Positions 1 to 9,408 of a stretch of DNA of 64,000 nucleotides are shown one piece after another. A program made the translations under genes and the position numbers. The stretch comes from Akkermansiaceae bacterium (GTDB lineage Bacteria; Verrucomicrobiota; Verrucomicrobiia; Verrucomicrobiales; Akkermansiaceae). Location of the stretch: assembly GCA_025363295.1 (NCBI GenBank), contig JANYEC010000076.1:1-64000 (forward strand), in the 5' to 3' direction. The number at the start of each line of letters is the position of its first letter. The first letter of the stretch is position 1. The notes below the pieces were generated by a model, which was not told where the DNA came from, ran no database searches, and saw nothing but the letters and a program-made list of their open reading frames with translations.

Positions 1-95
1 GCGAGTTGGGCAACTGGCCTGCCAATGGCGAGCAGTTCGATGGCCTGGGCTTTGAACTCAGGGGTGTATTGCTTTCTTGGTTTGATGGGATTCAT
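1..95 (-). mobile_element. IS3-family-type transposase OrfA, N-terminal fragment cut by window edge
   Basis: Read on the minus strand from ATG at 95, the first 31 codons begin MNPIKPRKQYTPEFKAQAIE, the typical start of the helix-turn-helix OrfA (InsE-like) protein of IS3-family elements, which binds the IS ends and, after frameshifting with OrfB, forms the transposase. The gene runs off the left edge. The stretch at about 96-140 upstream of the start probably holds the IS terminus, but no inverted repeat can be confirmed because the other end is outside the window. Nothing else is recognisable from there to about 250. Confidence 0.75.
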
Positions 96-255
96 GGATG
101 GATTCTGGTGCCTCCTGGTCCAGAAATCTAGCGCACCTCATGCGTTCCGAACTAAGCGATTCGAAGAAACATCCATGCCTAGTTTATTAAGCTAAATGGT
201 ATAACAATTTGTTTACTAATAAATATTGTGAACCGTGCGGGAAAGGAGCCATGTG

Positions 256-270
256 AGGGTTACACCCCAT
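256..270 (+). promoter_or_regulatory. Shared upstream element, copy 1
   Basis: The 15-mer AGGGTTACACCCCAT lies about 100 bases before the OmpA-like gene and recurs exactly at 1302-1316 before the next gene. The core GGGTTACACCCC is an imperfect palindrome (GGG-N6-CCC), as expected for a dimeric regulator's operator. Function is inferred only. Confidence 0.45.
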
Positions 271-372
271 ATCGTTGGCTCACGACACAGGTCATAATTA
301 TTCCTTGTTGGTGCATCTCATTCTTCAACGCATGCGAGACAGATCCAAAATATACCCAGCCTTATGAGTCCA

Positions 373-1056
373 ATGAAAAATAAACATGTAATTATCGTCA
401 GCGCCGCACTCGTTTGCAATGCGCTCGCCCAAGCACCTTCTCCACCTGTCATCGTGGAGGAGAAAGTCACTGAAACCGCTCCTGCGAATCCCGCAGCAGA
501 AGCGAAAGGCAAGGCGGCCCAGCACAGGCTAGATGCTGCCATGGCACGCGAGAGACTTGCCACAGCACCACTCGAAATTCCAGCGGGAAAAGTGGGAGAC
601 GTGGAACGAACCGTCGAGACCACCACCATCGAAACCCCTGGCAAGCCGACTCGCGTATACAGCACGGAGCGCAATGTCGTCATCGTTGGAGGACGTGAAC
701 TTCCTTACCTCACCCTTCCTGTCCTCTTTGTCGAGGGTACGGCTGATCTGCTAGATGAAGAGTCGCGACTCGCCATCGAAGACACTTCAACAGCCATCAA
801 GGCAGTTCTCGCTACTAACCCCACCGCTATATTCGATGTCGAGGGCCACACAAGCACCGACGGGTCCGACGAGATGAACATGACTCTCTCTGCGGATCGC
901 TCGCGACGCATTTATACGGAGCTGATTGAACGTTATGGAATTCCAGCATCCGCCCTCGCCGCCCACGGCTATGGGGAGAACTTTCCGAAGTATCCCAATG
1001 GCACGGAGGAGCAAATGGCGCTCGATCGCAGAGTGTTAGTCGTCCGGATGAAATAA
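373..1056 (+). CDS. OmpA-like outer-membrane/peptidoglycan-binding protein
   Basis: This 227-residue exported protein has an N-terminal signal peptide (basic MKNK, hydrophobic stretch, cleavage near ALAQ at about residue 20). A Pro/Ala/Glu-rich linker follows to about residue 100. The C-terminal OmpA domain starts around residue 115 and carries the family signature NMTLSADRSRRIYTELIERY followed by GIPASALAAHGYGE and a terminal DRRV. OmpA domains bind diaminopimelate in peptidoglycan and tether the outer membrane. No beta-barrel is evident, so it may be a periplasmic or lipid-independent tether. An in-frame ATG at 364 is an alternative start adding three residues. A shared 15-base element lies upstream, and a 10-bp hairpin follows the stop. 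Confidence 0.85.
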   Translation: MKNKHVIIVSAALVCNALAQAPSPPVIVEEKVTETAPANPAAEAKGKAAQHRLDAAMARERLATAPLEIPAGKVGDVERTVETTTIETPGKPTRVYSTERNVVIVGGRELPYLTLPVLFVEGTADLLDEESRLAIEDTSTAIKAVLATNPTAIFDVEGHTSTDGSDEMNMTLSADRSRRIYTELIERYGIPASALAAHGYGENFPKYPNGTEEQMALDRRVLVVRMK

Positions 1057-1080
1057 GTTTACAACTGCTGACACCCATCA

Positions 1081-1113
1081 AACGCCGCGCCCTTTTTACG
1101 AGAGCGCGGCGTT
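1081..1113 (+). terminator. Hairpin terminator after the OmpA-like gene
   Basis: A perfect 10-bp stem (AACGCCGCGC with GCGCGGCGTT) closes a 13-base loop 25 bases after the stop codon. Only a weak T-rich tail follows, so termination efficiency is uncertain. The remaining bases to 1392 contain no gene, only the second copy of the 15-base element. Confidence 0.6.
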
Positions 1114-1301
1114 CTTATGTGACTTCCGCAGGCAATTGGGCGAAAGCCTGAAGCAGCGGAGGGACAGACGCAAAACTGAAAATTGACTCAATACGTTACA
1201 GTCGATTGCGAAAATCAAACCTCAGCATGAAGTTAAAACGAGAAATCTCTATCATTAATCCAATCAACATCTCTATTGCCTCCCACGATAAAAATGGGAG
1301 T

Positions 1302-1316
1302 AGGGTTACACCCCAT
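1302..1316 (+). promoter_or_regulatory. Shared upstream element, copy 2
   Basis: An exact second copy of AGGGTTACACCCCAT, 77 bases before the lipoprotein gene. The sequence around it is AT-rich and could include the promoter. Presence before two adjacent envelope genes suggests co-regulation by the same factor. Confidence 0.45.
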
Positions 1317-1392
1317 TTCTAAACTGATTTAGATAAAGTAATTTGATTTTTAGCGGGTTTAGACCTGCCTTTCAAACCAATCGATTATTACC

Positions 1393-1860
1393 ATGAAAAC
1401 ATTGCCCACTTCCTTGCTGTTTGCGGCAAGTCTCATAGCCGGTCCAGTTCTCACCTCGTGTGTGACCCCGGTTGATACTTACGGATCCAATACTACTACT
1501 ACCACCTACTCAGATTACCAACCCGGTTACCGAACTACTTCGCTACCATCCGGCTATCAAAGAGAGAATATTTCAGGCAGCACTTACTACTATAATGATG
1601 GTCACTACTATCGTCCGAACTCCGGAGGATATGTTGTGGTCGAAGCACCACGCACCAGTCGTTATTATAGCGACTACGAAACCCGCCGCCGCTCGACAAC
1701 CACGGTTCAGAATTCCCGAACTGGTGAAGTGAATGTGATTACGACTTTGCCGTCAGCTTATCGGGAAGTTAACTATCGCGGCACCCCCTATTACCAAGCC
1801 GGTGATCGCTATTATCGTCGCCAAGGCGATGGATATATTACGGTCGCCAGCCCATATTAA
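1393..1860 (+). CDS. Tyr-rich lipoprotein (DUF6515-like)
   Basis: A 155-residue exported lipoprotein. The signal peptide ends in a lipobox (VLTSC) with Cys at about residue 23, so it should be lipid-anchored. The mature part is Tyr/Thr/Arg-rich and contains repeated units of the form Y-Y-x2-G-x2-Y-Y-R-x4-G-Y, seen around residues 66-84 and 130-153, as in small periplasmic proteins of the DUF6515 type. Molecular function is unknown. It has its own upstream element and its own downstream hairpin, so it is probably monocistronic. It faces the alpha-2-macroglobulin gene convergently. Confidence 0.75.
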   Translation: MKTLPTSLLFAASLIAGPVLTSCVTPVDTYGSNTTTTTYSDYQPGYRTTSLPSGYQRENISGSTYYYNDGHYYRPNSGGYVVVEAPRTSRYYSDYETRRRSTTTVQNSRTGEVNVITTLPSAYREVNYRGTPYYQAGDRYYRRQGDGYITVASPY

Positions 1861-1872
1861 ACTGATAGAGAT

Positions 1873-1900
1873 GCCCGTCGTGCCTTACCGTGCGACGGGC
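1873..1900 (+). terminator. Hairpin terminator after the lipoprotein gene
   Basis: An 8-bp GC-rich stem (GCCCGTCG with CGACGGGC) with a 12-base loop is followed by GATTTGTTTT. It lies 12 bases after the stop codon, in the convergent gap before the alpha-2-macroglobulin gene. Confidence 0.7.
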
Positions 1901-1961
1901 GATTTGTTTTAATCAGTTGTTGGAAACACAACAGATCGGTAGCTCATAATTAGTTTACCGC

Positions 1962-4900
1962 CTACTCACCAATCTCTAACTTGATATCTTCGGAGTTTCC
2001 CTTGAGCTCAGGAGCATACATTGCCTCCGCCGTGGCGGGCAGCGCTTTGTAGATACCCGGGGCCTCGGCGCGAAGCTGATAGCGGAGGGTATTTGTCCCA
2101 TGCGGTAGAGCGCGAATAAAGAAGTCCACCGTTTGATCCTTGGGCTCCATGTAGGTACTTATGCCGCCGCCGCTGACATAGCCACTCAGCGCATCGATTG
2201 CTTCGAACCCAGCAGCCTTTGGATCGGAAAAGAGGAGATACTCGTAATCGTTTTTGCTTTCGAGCACGAGTTCTACTTCAATCCGATCACCGGAAACGAG
2301 TTTCGCGCCATCCGTTAGCAGCTCGCGTCGGAATCGCTCAACCTTCTGTTTCGCGATTAAACCCGTAGAATCTGGCACTTCGTTTTCTTTTTCTAAGGCG
2401 GTAAGTTTCGATACATGCCGGGCCACCTTCACTTCCAGCCCAGCGGCGCGAAGTTTATCTTCGAGCGTGAAAACTTCCAGATAGGCATTCGCATAAAGCG
2501 TACCCTTACCGCTGCGGTGAAGTTCAATGTCATGTTTCCCGGTGGTGACTGCATCGCCTGTTAGTATGACCGTTCCATCGAAGGTAAAAAGATTCTCCCG
2601 GCTAATAGAAACTTTCCCGAGTGATTTTCCATCCATCAGAATCTCCACCTCCATCTCGGGTGCATCCTCCCCGCTGGCTTTAAAATAACTGGCAATCGCC
2701 TCAATCGCGAACCCGGTGTCACGTGTGGATTCCCAATAACTTGCGTGTTTGCGATTGTTGACGAGGTATTTAACGACTCCCCGCGTGTCAGGATCGTTCG
2801 GCTTCACGGCAGCTAGCAATTTCAGATACCATGCGTGCGCCTCAACTTCGCTGCCATACCAATTCCACCAATAGCTTTTGTTCTGCAGATCCAAATACGC
2901 GGTTTGATTCTCGGCATCCCGCTTGAGGAACTGGGAAATCATTTGCATGACCTCGTCCCTGCGAGCTTCATCGCCCTTGCGATGTTCCTCAAGGCCAAGC
3001 AGGCATTTCCCATAGACAGGCAGGCCGACACGGTCTCGATAGAGAAACGCGAGCATCGCCTCTGAATCTCGCTCCGCCTCACCCAGCACAAATCGGACGA
3101 AAGCATCCATCGCGTCGCAGCAGGATTTTTCATAGTTATTATCATCTTTGACCTTCTTTCCCTCTTTCCGGAGGGCTTCCCGGTCGCCATGAAGCTGGAG
3201 CGCCGCAGCCTGCTTTCGCTCATAAGACATCAACCACTTCATGCCGGAATCTAACATCAGCTGAGGAATCTTCGCACCATTCGCTTTGGCGACTAACAAA
3301 CCATGCACCACCACTGCCGTAGTGTGCGGATAGGAGGTCTCGCCATAGCCGGAAAACCAACCCCATCCACCGTCGGAATTCTGCATGGACATCAGCTTAT
3401 CCACGCCCGCCGTCACCATCTTTCCCATCTCTGCCTCGTCGAAAACCGGATTCGTCTGCCATTGTTTCCACTGCGCCGCGCGCTCGGCGGAATTTCCTAA
3501 CTCTTGTGGATTAAGATTGGCGCGCTTCGATTTGACCTCGGCGAGATTGATTTTGAGGTCCTTGAGCATCTTCTGCGCGATTACTGCAGGAACGAAGCGG
3601 TTGAGCGTCTGCTCGGTGCAACCGTGAGGATAACTTGCTAGATAGGGAATCGCGTCCACGACTGCTCCAGCAATGGTAGGGGAAAACCTAACTGTAAGTT
3701 TCGATTGATCCGGCCGACGTTGGGCGGGAACTTCCATGGCGATGCGAGCGGAATCCTTGCCGGATTCGATTACGCGGCTCCAGGCATCCTGACGCAGCAT
3801 TCCATGCACTCGAACAGGAAGCTTGCGCTCCACGGCGTCTCCATCATCACCGGCATCGGCACGCATGCGTATCGTGGCTTCGCCTTCGTGCAAAGCTTTC
3901 ACCCTCCAATCGACGCGGGCTTCGGACTTTGCTGCGATCTCTACGGTTTGCGCCGCAGCGTCGATGGCTGCTAGGGATTTCCCATCGAGTTCAAGCGAGA
4001 CTTTGACCGTTTTTGGCGTATCATGATCGTTTTGCACTACCGCACTGAGGACCGCCTCATCACGCTCTACCAGAAAGCGCGGGGCTTGCAGGCGGACGAG
4101 GAGTTCCTTTGAGGTAATGATTTCCGCACTGCCTTCACCAACGTGTGTGTCCTGGCCTAACATCCAGACACGGGCTTTCCATGTCGTTAGATTATCAGGG
4201 AATTCGATCGGGACTTCGGCCTTTCCCTCAGCATCGGTTTGGATCGTGCCCGACCATTTTAGCAAATCTGCGAAGTCCTTACGAACAAGGATCGGCGCAG
4301 CAGTGGGTGCCCCGCCCGCTGACTCTGGGGCGAATGCTAAATCGGCACTTTTCTCCATCGGCGCAGCCGCCGACATTGCCACGGCACCACCGTTCGCGCC
4401 ATCGCTTAATAACATTCCATCTGCTCTCCGCCCCCTAAAGCCCTGAGCGCTACCTGGGAAGCGATCCTCGCCAAACCGCCCCAAGCCCTGCATGCCGGCG
4501 GCCTTCGGTCGCAAAAGATTTCCCGGTGATTGGGGAACGGAATCCATGCTACTTCGTGGGTAATAACTGTTCTTCCAGCTCCAGAAATTCTGATGAATCG
4601 TCGAGATGTTAGATCCACCGGTGATCGCTTCGAGAGATTTATCATAAATCGTTAGGACCGCGCTGCCTACCACTGGTTTACCCTCCGCATCGCGTAGAGT
4701 GATCCGCAGTGCAGAGTTTTCTCGCGGTTTCACTTTAGCCTTCGCGGGCTCCAGTGTCACATCTATCAACTTGCTGACCGGCGGCAATAGAATCTGACGG
4801 ACCGCCGTGTGGACTTGCGCCCCATGCACGGTCACGCCTTCGATAAACATGTTTGGCATGTCCTTGAGGTCGAGCGGCACGTCCACTTCGAGGCTCTTTC

Positions 4901-7900
4901 CATCGAGTACGATGCGGCGTGCTTCCCGACCGCTGCCGCCCGCGATGTGTAGAAAAAGCCAGACGTTCGCGTTTTCCCGATCGCTATTCACACGGAGCTT
5001 TAGAGCTTCTCCCGGAGCGTAGGCCACCTTATCGGAAACGAGTTCCAGTGGACCGAATTTCCAATCCGCCGAATCACTGCGGCCCGGGCCTTGCACGTTC
5101 AAAATGCAGGCACCTTCGGCCGGCTCGCCGCCTTTAAGTGATAGATCTACCGCCAAGCGATATTGGCCAAGAGCAGGCGCGGCGAATTTCTGATGGATCT
5201 CCCCTGCCCCATCGGCCTCGACTAACCAAGACCGGATTTCCTCTTCAGCGACCTTACCGTTTTCGCCGCTGGTGAGTTTGTATAACTTCAAGGCACCCTT
5301 CGCCCCGCTCACCGGCTTTCCTGCTAGAGTTGCAGCGGAAATAGTGGCTTCCACCTCCTCCCCGGCGCTGGCAAAACCGCGATTCGTCCAAACGATGACT
5401 TCGAAGGGTTTGCGCGCGGCGAGCACCGATCCCGTGCCACGCTCTTCGCGGCGGGAAGCATCCACCACCCGAGCCTCGATGGTATATTTTGCATCGATGT
5501 CGCCGTGAATTTGTTTCGCAGATGCGGTGTCAATTTCCACCTTCGCCGTACCGTCGGGACCGATCGGTATGTTAGTTTTTAACACCAGCTCATCCGGCGT
5601 CCAACGATTCCCCTGCCACCATGGCGGATGCGGTGGGATGCAGCCCCAGCTTTTCCAAGTGGGATGCCACGTGGCCTCGCTGCCGCTCCACCATGCGCCG
5701 GCGCCGTAGAGCCAATCCCAGCGCCATCCGGGAAACCAGTGATCGCTCACCGAGCTTCGTTTCACGATCACTTCCACATTCGCGTTCCTCACTGGCGCGC
5801 CGTGGAAATACATTGCTTTCACGGTGGCAGTAAATTTATCGCCAAGTTTCACCGGTTCTGCAGGCGCCTCCACGGTCACTTCGTATTCCGGTTTGCGGTA
5901 TTCCTCGACCCGTAAACTAACTGAAGTGGCGATCTGATCTCCAATTTGATAGACCGCCTGCCAGTTCCCGAGCATAGCGTCCTTGGGGATCACAATCTCC
6001 GTTTCCACCGCGCCGAGCGCATCCGTTTTTAAATTCTCGATCTTGAGCGTTTCCTCCCCGCGGCCATTCATGACCGTGAGCTTACCATTCTTGTTAGCCC
6101 AGCGCGATTCATCTGGCTGGAAGTAGCCCACATTACGCAGATAAAATTTTAGATGCGCGGTATCGCCCGGTTTGTAAAGCGGCCGATCCGAAATTCCGTA
6201 AGTGATATCCCGATTACCATTCTCGTATTGCGGCTGGTCCACGCTGAATCCCTGGAAACCATAAAATGCGGTGCAGCGGCCTTGCTTCCGGGCAATTGCT
6301 ATATATTGGTATTGGTCGTCCCAGTCGCCGGGTTTCATCCACGTTTTTCCATCCGCATCCGTGCTTCTTTCAAACTCCTTCGTCCGGACCTCGGTGCGAC
6401 GCCCTAACGGAAGTTTCCGATCCAGATAGATATTACGATAACCAAAAAACTCGATGTCCGACCCGACCACAGGCGCGCCGGTGTCGGCATCTGCAACCCA
6501 CCATTGTTTTTTCCCGGCCACGTCATGTTGCACGATCACGGAATCCACAATCCATACGAGCGTGTGAAATGAATTCCCCCCCTCTATCTCTCCGCTAATC
6601 CACCAAGCACCAGCTTGGCTGATAGGAACTTCTAGATCGGTGCGGCTATCGCGATGTTTTTCGCGCGGCACTAACGGCTGTTCCCACGTTACGGTTGGCT
6701 TGCCGATGTAGGCCGCACTTTTCCCGCTGATGAGCTGTTGGGCAATGCCCCCTGGGTTTAAGCGCTGCCAATCCAATTCTGCGGGATTAGATTTTAGGTA
6801 GGCGATGGTATCGCGCAGCACCGCATCCATGTCCACTGAGGCGACGGTGAGTTTGATAGTGGATGCATTGCGAAAAACGAGTGGAAGGTGCGGCTTTGTG
6901 CCAGCGGGGACGGTGGTCGCCACTTCGAATCGACCCCAGTTTCCGGTGATCTGCTTGAGAAGCTTCCCGCGTGAATCATCTCCACCGGGGCCGTGTTTTG
7001 AAATCGTTTGCTCAAGGACCTCACGCGCCTTGTCATACTGCCGGCGGTTGAGAAAGACCTGCACCAGCGCATCCCCAGCCTGACCGCCAACCATTCTGTT
7101 ATCAAGGATTGACCGATAGAGCGCGATAAAATGATGCTCAGGCGCCAGCTTGAAACGGCGAACGCCATCGGAGGTTTTTGCCAAACATTCATCTTCTGTT
7201 AGCGTGTCCATTTGTAGGATGCCCTTCGCACTATCAGGATCCTGTTCACGCCACCAACCGTTAGATGAAAGCGTTTCCGTGCCGAACTGGCGCGATGAAA
7301 AGGCCGCCCGCTCGGAAATTTTCCCCGCTGTCATGTCAGCGTCACCCGTTTGCCCACCCAGGCGGACCTGCTCCGCCAGCGCCCACCGCCAGCGCTCTCC
7401 ATCATTGGCCGCCACCTCGAACGAGGCAGGCATTTCATACACCACCGGTGCATCCGCTTTCCAAGGCGTGCCTTCTGTCCCGCCCTCTGGCCCGGGTTCT
7501 GTCCACTCCGGCAGCTTTTCTAACGCCGTGAGTGTTTGAAGTTTCCATGGCTCGTCCTCCATCAGAATTTCCGCCATTTCACGCCACGCAAGAATCCCGA
7601 GCGCGGGCGGCACAGACTTCCTCACTGCCAACTCTAGCAACTGGAGAGAACGCACTTTGTTGCGGTAGTCGGTTTGTATAAATTGCCCCGACTCCCCGGT
7701 CCCTCCATCGACGGGTCTGCCACGCCCATGCCTAAATCCGCCGCCACCCCGCTTGAATTCGCCAGCGATGATCTGGCCGGAATGCGGGGCTTGCCTGTAA
7801 ACTTCGGCTGCCGCCGTCAGCAAGCTAGCATTATCCGGCAATGCGGCTACCGAGCGCTCCACCAGCCCATCAAACTCGTTCCAAGCATTCAACTGCGCGA

Positions 7901-8105
7901 GAGCATCGACCGCCCGCTCAAGGTCCGCGCCCGAGCCAGCATCCGAGACGGGCAACAATTTTTCCTCATACTGCTTGATGACATCGCGCCACATGCCCCG
8001 GGAGATGAGCTTGTCGCGTTCGTTGCGGAGTCTCGGAACATCTTCGGCCATGAGGGTGAGGAAGAAAGCAATAAACAACAGGAGACTCCACGTCAAAATT
8101 TTCAT
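1962..8105 (-). CDS. Bacterial alpha-2-macroglobulin-like protein
   Basis: A 2047-residue exported protein. Residues 1-20 are a signal peptide ending MAED. Residues 25-120 look like helical TPR-type repeats. MG1/MG-type beta domains follow (bait-like segment at roughly 1150-1250, rich in Gly/Ala), then the A2M domain with RKDFADLLKW and an alpha/alpha-toroid carrying SYPHGCTEQTLNRF at about residue 1490. CTEQ is the thioester motif (Cys and Gln crosslink). Bacterial A2M proteins trap proteases in the periplasm. Many are paired with penicillin-binding protein 1C; no such partner is present here. The moaE-MOSC gene lies 108 bases upstream on the same strand. At 2047 residues it exceeds E. coli YfhM (about 1650), mostly through N-terminal additions. 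Confidence 0.9.
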   Translation of the reverse strand: MKILTWSLLLFIAFFLTLMAEDVPRLRNERDKLISRGMWRDVIKQYEEKLLPVSDAGSGADLERAVDALAQLNAWNEFDGLVERSVAALPDNASLLTAAAEVYRQAPHSGQIIAGEFKRGGGGFRHGRGRPVDGGTGESGQFIQTDYRNKVRSLQLLELAVRKSVPPALGILAWREMAEILMEDEPWKLQTLTALEKLPEWTEPGPEGGTEGTPWKADAPVVYEMPASFEVAANDGERWRWALAEQVRLGGQTGDADMTAGKISERAAFSSRQFGTETLSSNGWWREQDPDSAKGILQMDTLTEDECLAKTSDGVRRFKLAPEHHFIALYRSILDNRMVGGQAGDALVQVFLNRRQYDKAREVLEQTISKHGPGGDDSRGKLLKQITGNWGRFEVATTVPAGTKPHLPLVFRNASTIKLTVASVDMDAVLRDTIAYLKSNPAELDWQRLNPGGIAQQLISGKSAAYIGKPTVTWEQPLVPREKHRDSRTDLEVPISQAGAWWISGEIEGGNSFHTLVWIVDSVIVQHDVAGKKQWWVADADTGAPVVGSDIEFFGYRNIYLDRKLPLGRRTEVRTKEFERSTDADGKTWMKPGDWDDQYQYIAIARKQGRCTAFYGFQGFSVDQPQYENGNRDITYGISDRPLYKPGDTAHLKFYLRNVGYFQPDESRWANKNGKLTVMNGRGEETLKIENLKTDALGAVETEIVIPKDAMLGNWQAVYQIGDQIATSVSLRVEEYRKPEYEVTVEAPAEPVKLGDKFTATVKAMYFHGAPVRNANVEVIVKRSSVSDHWFPGWRWDWLYGAGAWWSGSEATWHPTWKSWGCIPPHPPWWQGNRWTPDELVLKTNIPIGPDGTAKVEIDTASAKQIHGDIDAKYTIEARVVDASRREERGTGSVLAARKPFEVIVWTNRGFASAGEEVEATISAATLAGKPVSGAKGALKLYKLTSGENGKVAEEEIRSWLVEADGAGEIHQKFAAPALGQYRLAVDLSLKGGEPAEGACILNVQGPGRSDSADWKFGPLELVSDKVAYAPGEALKLRVNSDRENANVWLFLHIAGGSGREARRIVLDGKSLEVDVPLDLKDMPNMFIEGVTVHGAQVHTAVRQILLPPVSKLIDVTLEPAKAKVKPRENSALRITLRDAEGKPVVGSAVLTIYDKSLEAITGGSNISTIHQNFWSWKNSYYPRSSMDSVPQSPGNLLRPKAAGMQGLGRFGEDRFPGSAQGFRGRRADGMLLSDGANGGAVAMSAAAPMEKSADLAFAPESAGGAPTAAPILVRKDFADLLKWSGTIQTDAEGKAEVPIEFPDNLTTWKARVWMLGQDTHVGEGSAEIITSKELLVRLQAPRFLVERDEAVLSAVVQNDHDTPKTVKVSLELDGKSLAAIDAAAQTVEIAAKSEARVDWRVKALHEGEATIRMRADAGDDGDAVERKLPVRVHGMLRQDAWSRVIESGKDSARIAMEVPAQRRPDQSKLTVRFSPTIAGAVVDAIPYLASYPHGCTEQTLNRFVPAVIAQKMLKDLKINLAEVKSKRANLNPQELGNSAERAAQWKQWQTNPVFDEAEMGKMVTAGVDKLMSMQNSDGGWGWFSGYGETSYPHTTAVVVHGLLVAKANGAKIPQLMLDSGMKWLMSYERKQAAALQLHGDREALRKEGKKVKDDNNYEKSCCDAMDAFVRFVLGEAERDSEAMLAFLYRDRVGLPVYGKCLLGLEEHRKGDEARRDEVMQMISQFLKRDAENQTAYLDLQNKSYWWNWYGSEVEAHAWYLKLLAAVKPNDPDTRGVVKYLVNNRKHASYWESTRDTGFAIEAIASYFKASGEDAPEMEVEILMDGKSLGKVSISRENLFTFDGTVILTGDAVTTGKHDIELHRSGKGTLYANAYLEVFTLEDKLRAAGLEVKVARHVSKLTALEKENEVPDSTGLIAKQKVERFRRELLTDGAKLVSGDRIEVELVLESKNDYEYLLFSDPKAAGFEAIDALSGYVSGGGISTYMEPKDQTVDFFIRALPHGTNTLRYQLRAEAPGIYKALPATAEAMYAPELKGNSEDIKLEIGE

Positions 8106-8213
8106 AACAATAGAGATGACACTCCATTCCGATGATCCTTAGAAGTATTTTCGCATCGAGTGGAACCTCACCGTCAATATCGATGCACACAAAGCTCGAA
8201 CTAGCAGGAAGTA

Positions 8214-9152
8214 CTACTGTCCTACTCTCAGAACGCCGCTGGTAAGAATCCTCGCACGCAAGCCGCCGCGAAAGTTTGATTTTAGAAATTCTTCGGCTCC
8301 TGGTGCGGCAACCTGATCCATCCAGTAGCAGGGTTTGCATTCTTCGCTGCCCTCGAATTCGAGGCCTTGGAATCTGAAGCGCTTTCCAATCCATGCCCCG
8401 AGCTCAACACCACGGACGATGAGATTGCGACGAAACACAGAACTTGATAGATCAGGCTTTTGGGAATAGTCTCGAACCGCCTGAACTGCATCCTCATCGA
8501 AGAAGGTGACTTGGCCTTTAAAGTTCTCCTTGTAACCGAAGTAGCGGTCACCACGCAGGCCCATCCCGGCGATACATTCTACTTGGGGCACGCTGCGGAT
8601 TTCGTGAGTCAAGCTGGCCTGCTCATGGCGTCCACGGAAGTTGTTACCCTCCGAGATCCAGATTTCTAACAAAGTCGCTTTCCACTCGGGAACAACCTCC
8701 CGAGGAAATCCTGTGTCGGCGGAATGATTGTCAGGGCCGACCCATTCGGTGTGCCCATCCGCGTAGGTTTCCTTTTTCCAAATCGGGAGTTCATATTTCA
8801 GGCGCTCCATGATCACGCGAGCAGCATCAAAAGCAGGTCCACGATGAGCGGATGCCACGCCTAACCAAACCGCGACCTCACCGATGGCTAACGCCCCTGT
8901 CCGGTGAGCGGCGCGGGCGCGGAGGATGCCATGTCGGGCGCATTCCTCTTCGAGAATCTTCTGGCCGGTGGAAACCACCAGCGCCGGGTAGGCTTGATAC
9001 TCGAGATGGCTGACGAGCCGACCGTCGTTATGATCGCGCACCCGCCCATCGAAAGTCACCACCGCACCTGCAGCGGGGTCTGCCAACGCAGCCGCGAGCG
9101 ACGGGCAGTCGATGGTATGATCAACGAGGGAAAAATGGATAGCGGGTGTCAT
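8214..9152 (-). CDS. MoaE-MOSC fusion: molybdopterin synthase large subunit plus MOSC domain
   Basis: Residues 1-145 are MoaE, the catalytic subunit of molybdopterin synthase, which with thiocarboxylated MoaD converts cPMP to molybdopterin. Diagnostic stretches are TFDGRVRDHNDGR, AHRTGALAIGEVAVW, ASAHRGPAFDA and ELPIWKKE, with the active-site Lys in the last. Residues about 150-312 are a MOSC domain (RRNLIVRGVELGAWIGKRF, then EGSEECKPC with the conserved Cys), a fold found in Moco sulfurases and in YiiM/mARC proteins. Joining the two in one chain is unusual. It is last in the operon, 13 bases after moaD. The full length reads without interruption, so an accidental join is unlikely. Confidence 0.85.
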   Translation of the reverse strand: MTPAIHFSLVDHTIDCPSLAAALADPAAGAVVTFDGRVRDHNDGRLVSHLEYQAYPALVVSTGQKILEEECARHGILRARAAHRTGALAIGEVAVWLGVASAHRGPAFDAARVIMERLKYELPIWKKETYADGHTEWVGPDNHSADTGFPREVVPEWKATLLEIWISEGNNFRGRHEQASLTHEIRSVPQVECIAGMGLRGDRYFGYKENFKGQVTFFDEDAVQAVRDYSQKPDLSSSVFRRNLIVRGVELGAWIGKRFRFQGLEFEGSEECKPCYWMDQVAAPGAEEFLKSNFRGGLRARILTSGVLRVGQ

Positions 9153-9165
9153 GAAGGGTGATTGT

Positions 9166-9408
9166 CTAACCGCCAGACATGGGTGGCAGCAGAGCGATAC
9201 GATCGCCTGTCTCTAGCAGATGGCTCCACTCGGTGAATTCGTCGTTTACGGCCACACGAAAATTTTCAATCGTTAGACCGAGTTGGTGAGTGGCATCCAG
9301 ATCTCGGTAGAGTTCTGATGGAGTTCCGGCATGACTGGTGAGCTGTTCTTCTGAAACACCGCGGCGCTCGGCGAGCAGCCCGAAATAACTGACAGTATAG
9401 GAATTCAT
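9166..9408 (-). CDS. moaD: Molybdopterin synthase sulfur-carrier subunit MoaD
   Basis: An 80-residue ubiquitin-fold protein ending PPMSGG. The terminal Gly-Gly is the site adenylated and thiocarboxylated to deliver sulfur to MoaE. The start is ATG at 9408, which overlaps the end of mobA by four bases, favouring translational coupling; a longer upstream reading of the same frame is antisense to nothing conserved and lies inside mobA. It is directly upstream of the moaE-MOSC gene, its partner subunit. Confidence 0.88.
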   Translation of the reverse strand: MNSYTVSYFGLLAERRGVSEEQLTSHAGTPSELYRDLDATHQLGLTIENFRVAVNDEFTEWSHLLETGDRIALLPPMSGG

